Positions 62,706-64,000 of a DNA stretch of 64,000 bases are shown piece by piece. The number at the start of each line of letters is the position of its first letter. The first letter of the stretch is position 1. The DNA comes from Heloderma charlesbogerti. Taxonomy: Eukaryota > Chordata > Lepidosauria > Squamata > Helodermatidae. The position numbers and the translations under genes are program-made. The stretch covers positions 1,240,001 through 1,304,000 of the forward strand of contig JANEZZ010000793.1 in NCBI GenBank assembly GCA_026122225.1. The letters are read 5' to 3'. The notes below the pieces were generated by a model that was not told where the DNA came from, ran no database searches, and was given only the letters and a program-made list of their open reading frames with translations.

Positions 62706-63427
62706 CTGTAGTCAAAACATAAACAACATGAATTAAAACTAAAACATTTCCAGCTTGTACTTTAAACAGGAGATCACAAATCATTGCGCTAAAATCTTCT
62801 GTCAATAAAACAACCCAGGTGGTGTTGTAATGCAGGCTGCTGCCTGCTATTCAGGATTCTGGCCATTCCATTCCCCCTCATTCCCCCTCCACCCCAAAAA
62901 CACACACAAAAGTGTCAGTCAGCATTTCATACCCGCTGAGCATGCTCAGTCCTCACTGGGTTCTTTTGGAGCTTTTTCTCTCTTCAGATTTCCCTCCAAA
63001 GAGTTTCCCCTACTTCTGTAAGCCCATGTCTGGCGAGTCCTTCCCCTTATGAACGGGTGGTGCTATTTTGGTGACTACATAAGCAATGGCACTCACAGCT
63101 TGAACATCAGAAATAGAGGGAATGGTTTTAGTGCTAAAACTTTGAGCTTCCTCTAGAAATGGATCCTGTGCTGTAAAGCAGAAGACTGGAAGATTGCCCT
63201 TATACTAGCTTCAGAATCTCTCCCATCCAGCGCTAAAGAAAAGTGATGGTAGCCCTCACGGGAACATATCTTCACTGTGGTCAGATTTGGAACCTTCATT
63301 TTACTCTGGTGCTTACGGATCCTTAAAGCATAATTTCTTTCATTATGCTGTGCTATAGATGATACATAAACCACGTTATATGTCATATTTTTATACTGAA
63401 AAACAAAATTGGGAGTATGCGCCTATC
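62706..63427. other. HEPHL1 intron 10, no exon found
   Basis: I looked for the expected upstream exon (a 'GLIGP' motif) and did not see it, so it lies beyond 64000. Confidence 0.6.
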
Positions 63428-64000
63428 ATGGATTCCCCTTCATGGATCACTGCCTTGTTGTGGTGAAGGGGCTTGCGTAACTCAGTGAAGCCATAAGCTA
63501 TGCCGTGCAGGGCCACCCAAGACGGACAGGTCATGGCGGAGAGTTCTGACAAAATGTGGTCCACTGGAGAAGGAAATAGCAGCCCACTCCGGTATTCTTG
63601 CCAAGAAAACCCCATGGAACGTATCAAAAGGCTAAAAGAGATGACGCCAGAAGATGAGCCCCGCAGATCGGAAGGTGTCCAATATACTACTGGGGAAGAG
63701 CAGAGGGAATTTCCAAGTAGCGCCAGAAAGAGTGAAGCGGCTGGGCCAAAACCGAAAGGACACTCAGCTGTGGATGTGTCTGGTGGTGAAAAGAAAGTCC
63801 GATGCTGTAAAGAACAATATTATTTAGGAACCTGGAATGTAAGATCAATGAATCAATGTAAGCTGGAGGTGGTCAAACATGAGATGGTAAGATTAAACAT
63901 TGACATCTTGGGAATCAGTGAACTAAAATGGACAAGCATGGGCAAATTTAATTCAGGTGACCATTATATCTACTATTGTGGGCAAGAATCCCTTAGAAGA
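63428..64000 (+). mobile_element. BovB LINE 5' end, cut by the window
   Basis: Plus-strand version of the 5' region of the 53562-56125 copy. It reads openly through 'EDEPRRSEGVQYTTGEEQRE' and the endonuclease start '[20 protein letters not shown]' to the window edge. No frame break is seen in the part present, so it could be a fuller copy. Confidence 0.92.

Noticed and set aside
63153..63386. 78-codon minus frame that could be the next HEPHL1 exon
   Set aside because: It lacks the expected domain 3/4 motifs and correct splice borders for joining exon 11; treated as chance.

Overview
The window is vertebrate nuclear DNA, most likely from a squamate reptile (lizard or snake). Two unrelated signals point there. 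The coding exons are clear vertebrate orthologues. The interspersed repeats combine BovB (RTE clade), L2, CR1 and L3-like LINEs, tRNA-derived CORE/MIR-like SINEs, short palindromic DNA transposons and retroviral LTRs. I cannot name the species.

Only two host genes are visible, both on the minus strand. PANX1 (pannexin 1) is represented by its first coding exon (3649-3829) inside a CpG island that looks like its promoter; the rest of the gene lies below position 1. Upstream of it (higher coordinates) is HEPHL1 (hephaestin-like 1 / zyklopen), a membrane multicopper ferroxidase. Ten consecutive coding exons, down to the stop codon at 13097-13099, span 13097-62705; the 5' half lies beyond 64000. 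The ten exons splice in frame to exactly 562 codons including the stop. They cover cupredoxin domains 4 (second half), 5 and 6, then a C-terminal membrane anchor. The HEPHL1-then-PANX1 order on one strand matches the mammalian arrangement, which supports both names.

Layout: 1-3648 PANX1 intron 1 with CR1/L3, L2, CORE-SINE and BovB pieces. 3649-4270 PANX1 exon 1 and CpG island. About 4.3-12.6 kb intergenic, mostly old L2, BovB and L3-like fragments plus MITEs. 12.6-31.5 kb seven HEPHL1 exons with introns rich in palindromic DNA elements and a CR1 copy. 31.5-39.5 kb one intron almost filled by a 6.67-kb gamma-like endogenous retrovirus, antisense to the gene. 39.5-42.2 kb two exons. 42.2-62.5 kb a 20.4-kb intron with a nearly complete L2, a solo LTR, a rearranged BovB, a long CR1 with both ORFs and many MITEs. 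62.5-62.7 kb the most upstream exon seen. 63.43-64.0 kb the 5' end of another BovB running off the window.

I found no wholly new biological system. The observations most worth checking are: the provirus with a tRNA-His-type primer site, no recognisable pol or env, and a second LTR-like block inside gag; a duplicated splice donor at PANX1 exon 1 that would add an immediate stop; a Thr-to-His change in the HEPHL1 type-1 copper loop; short DNA-transposon families sharing termini and TAA flanks; and several foldback structures, one at a LINE deletion junction.
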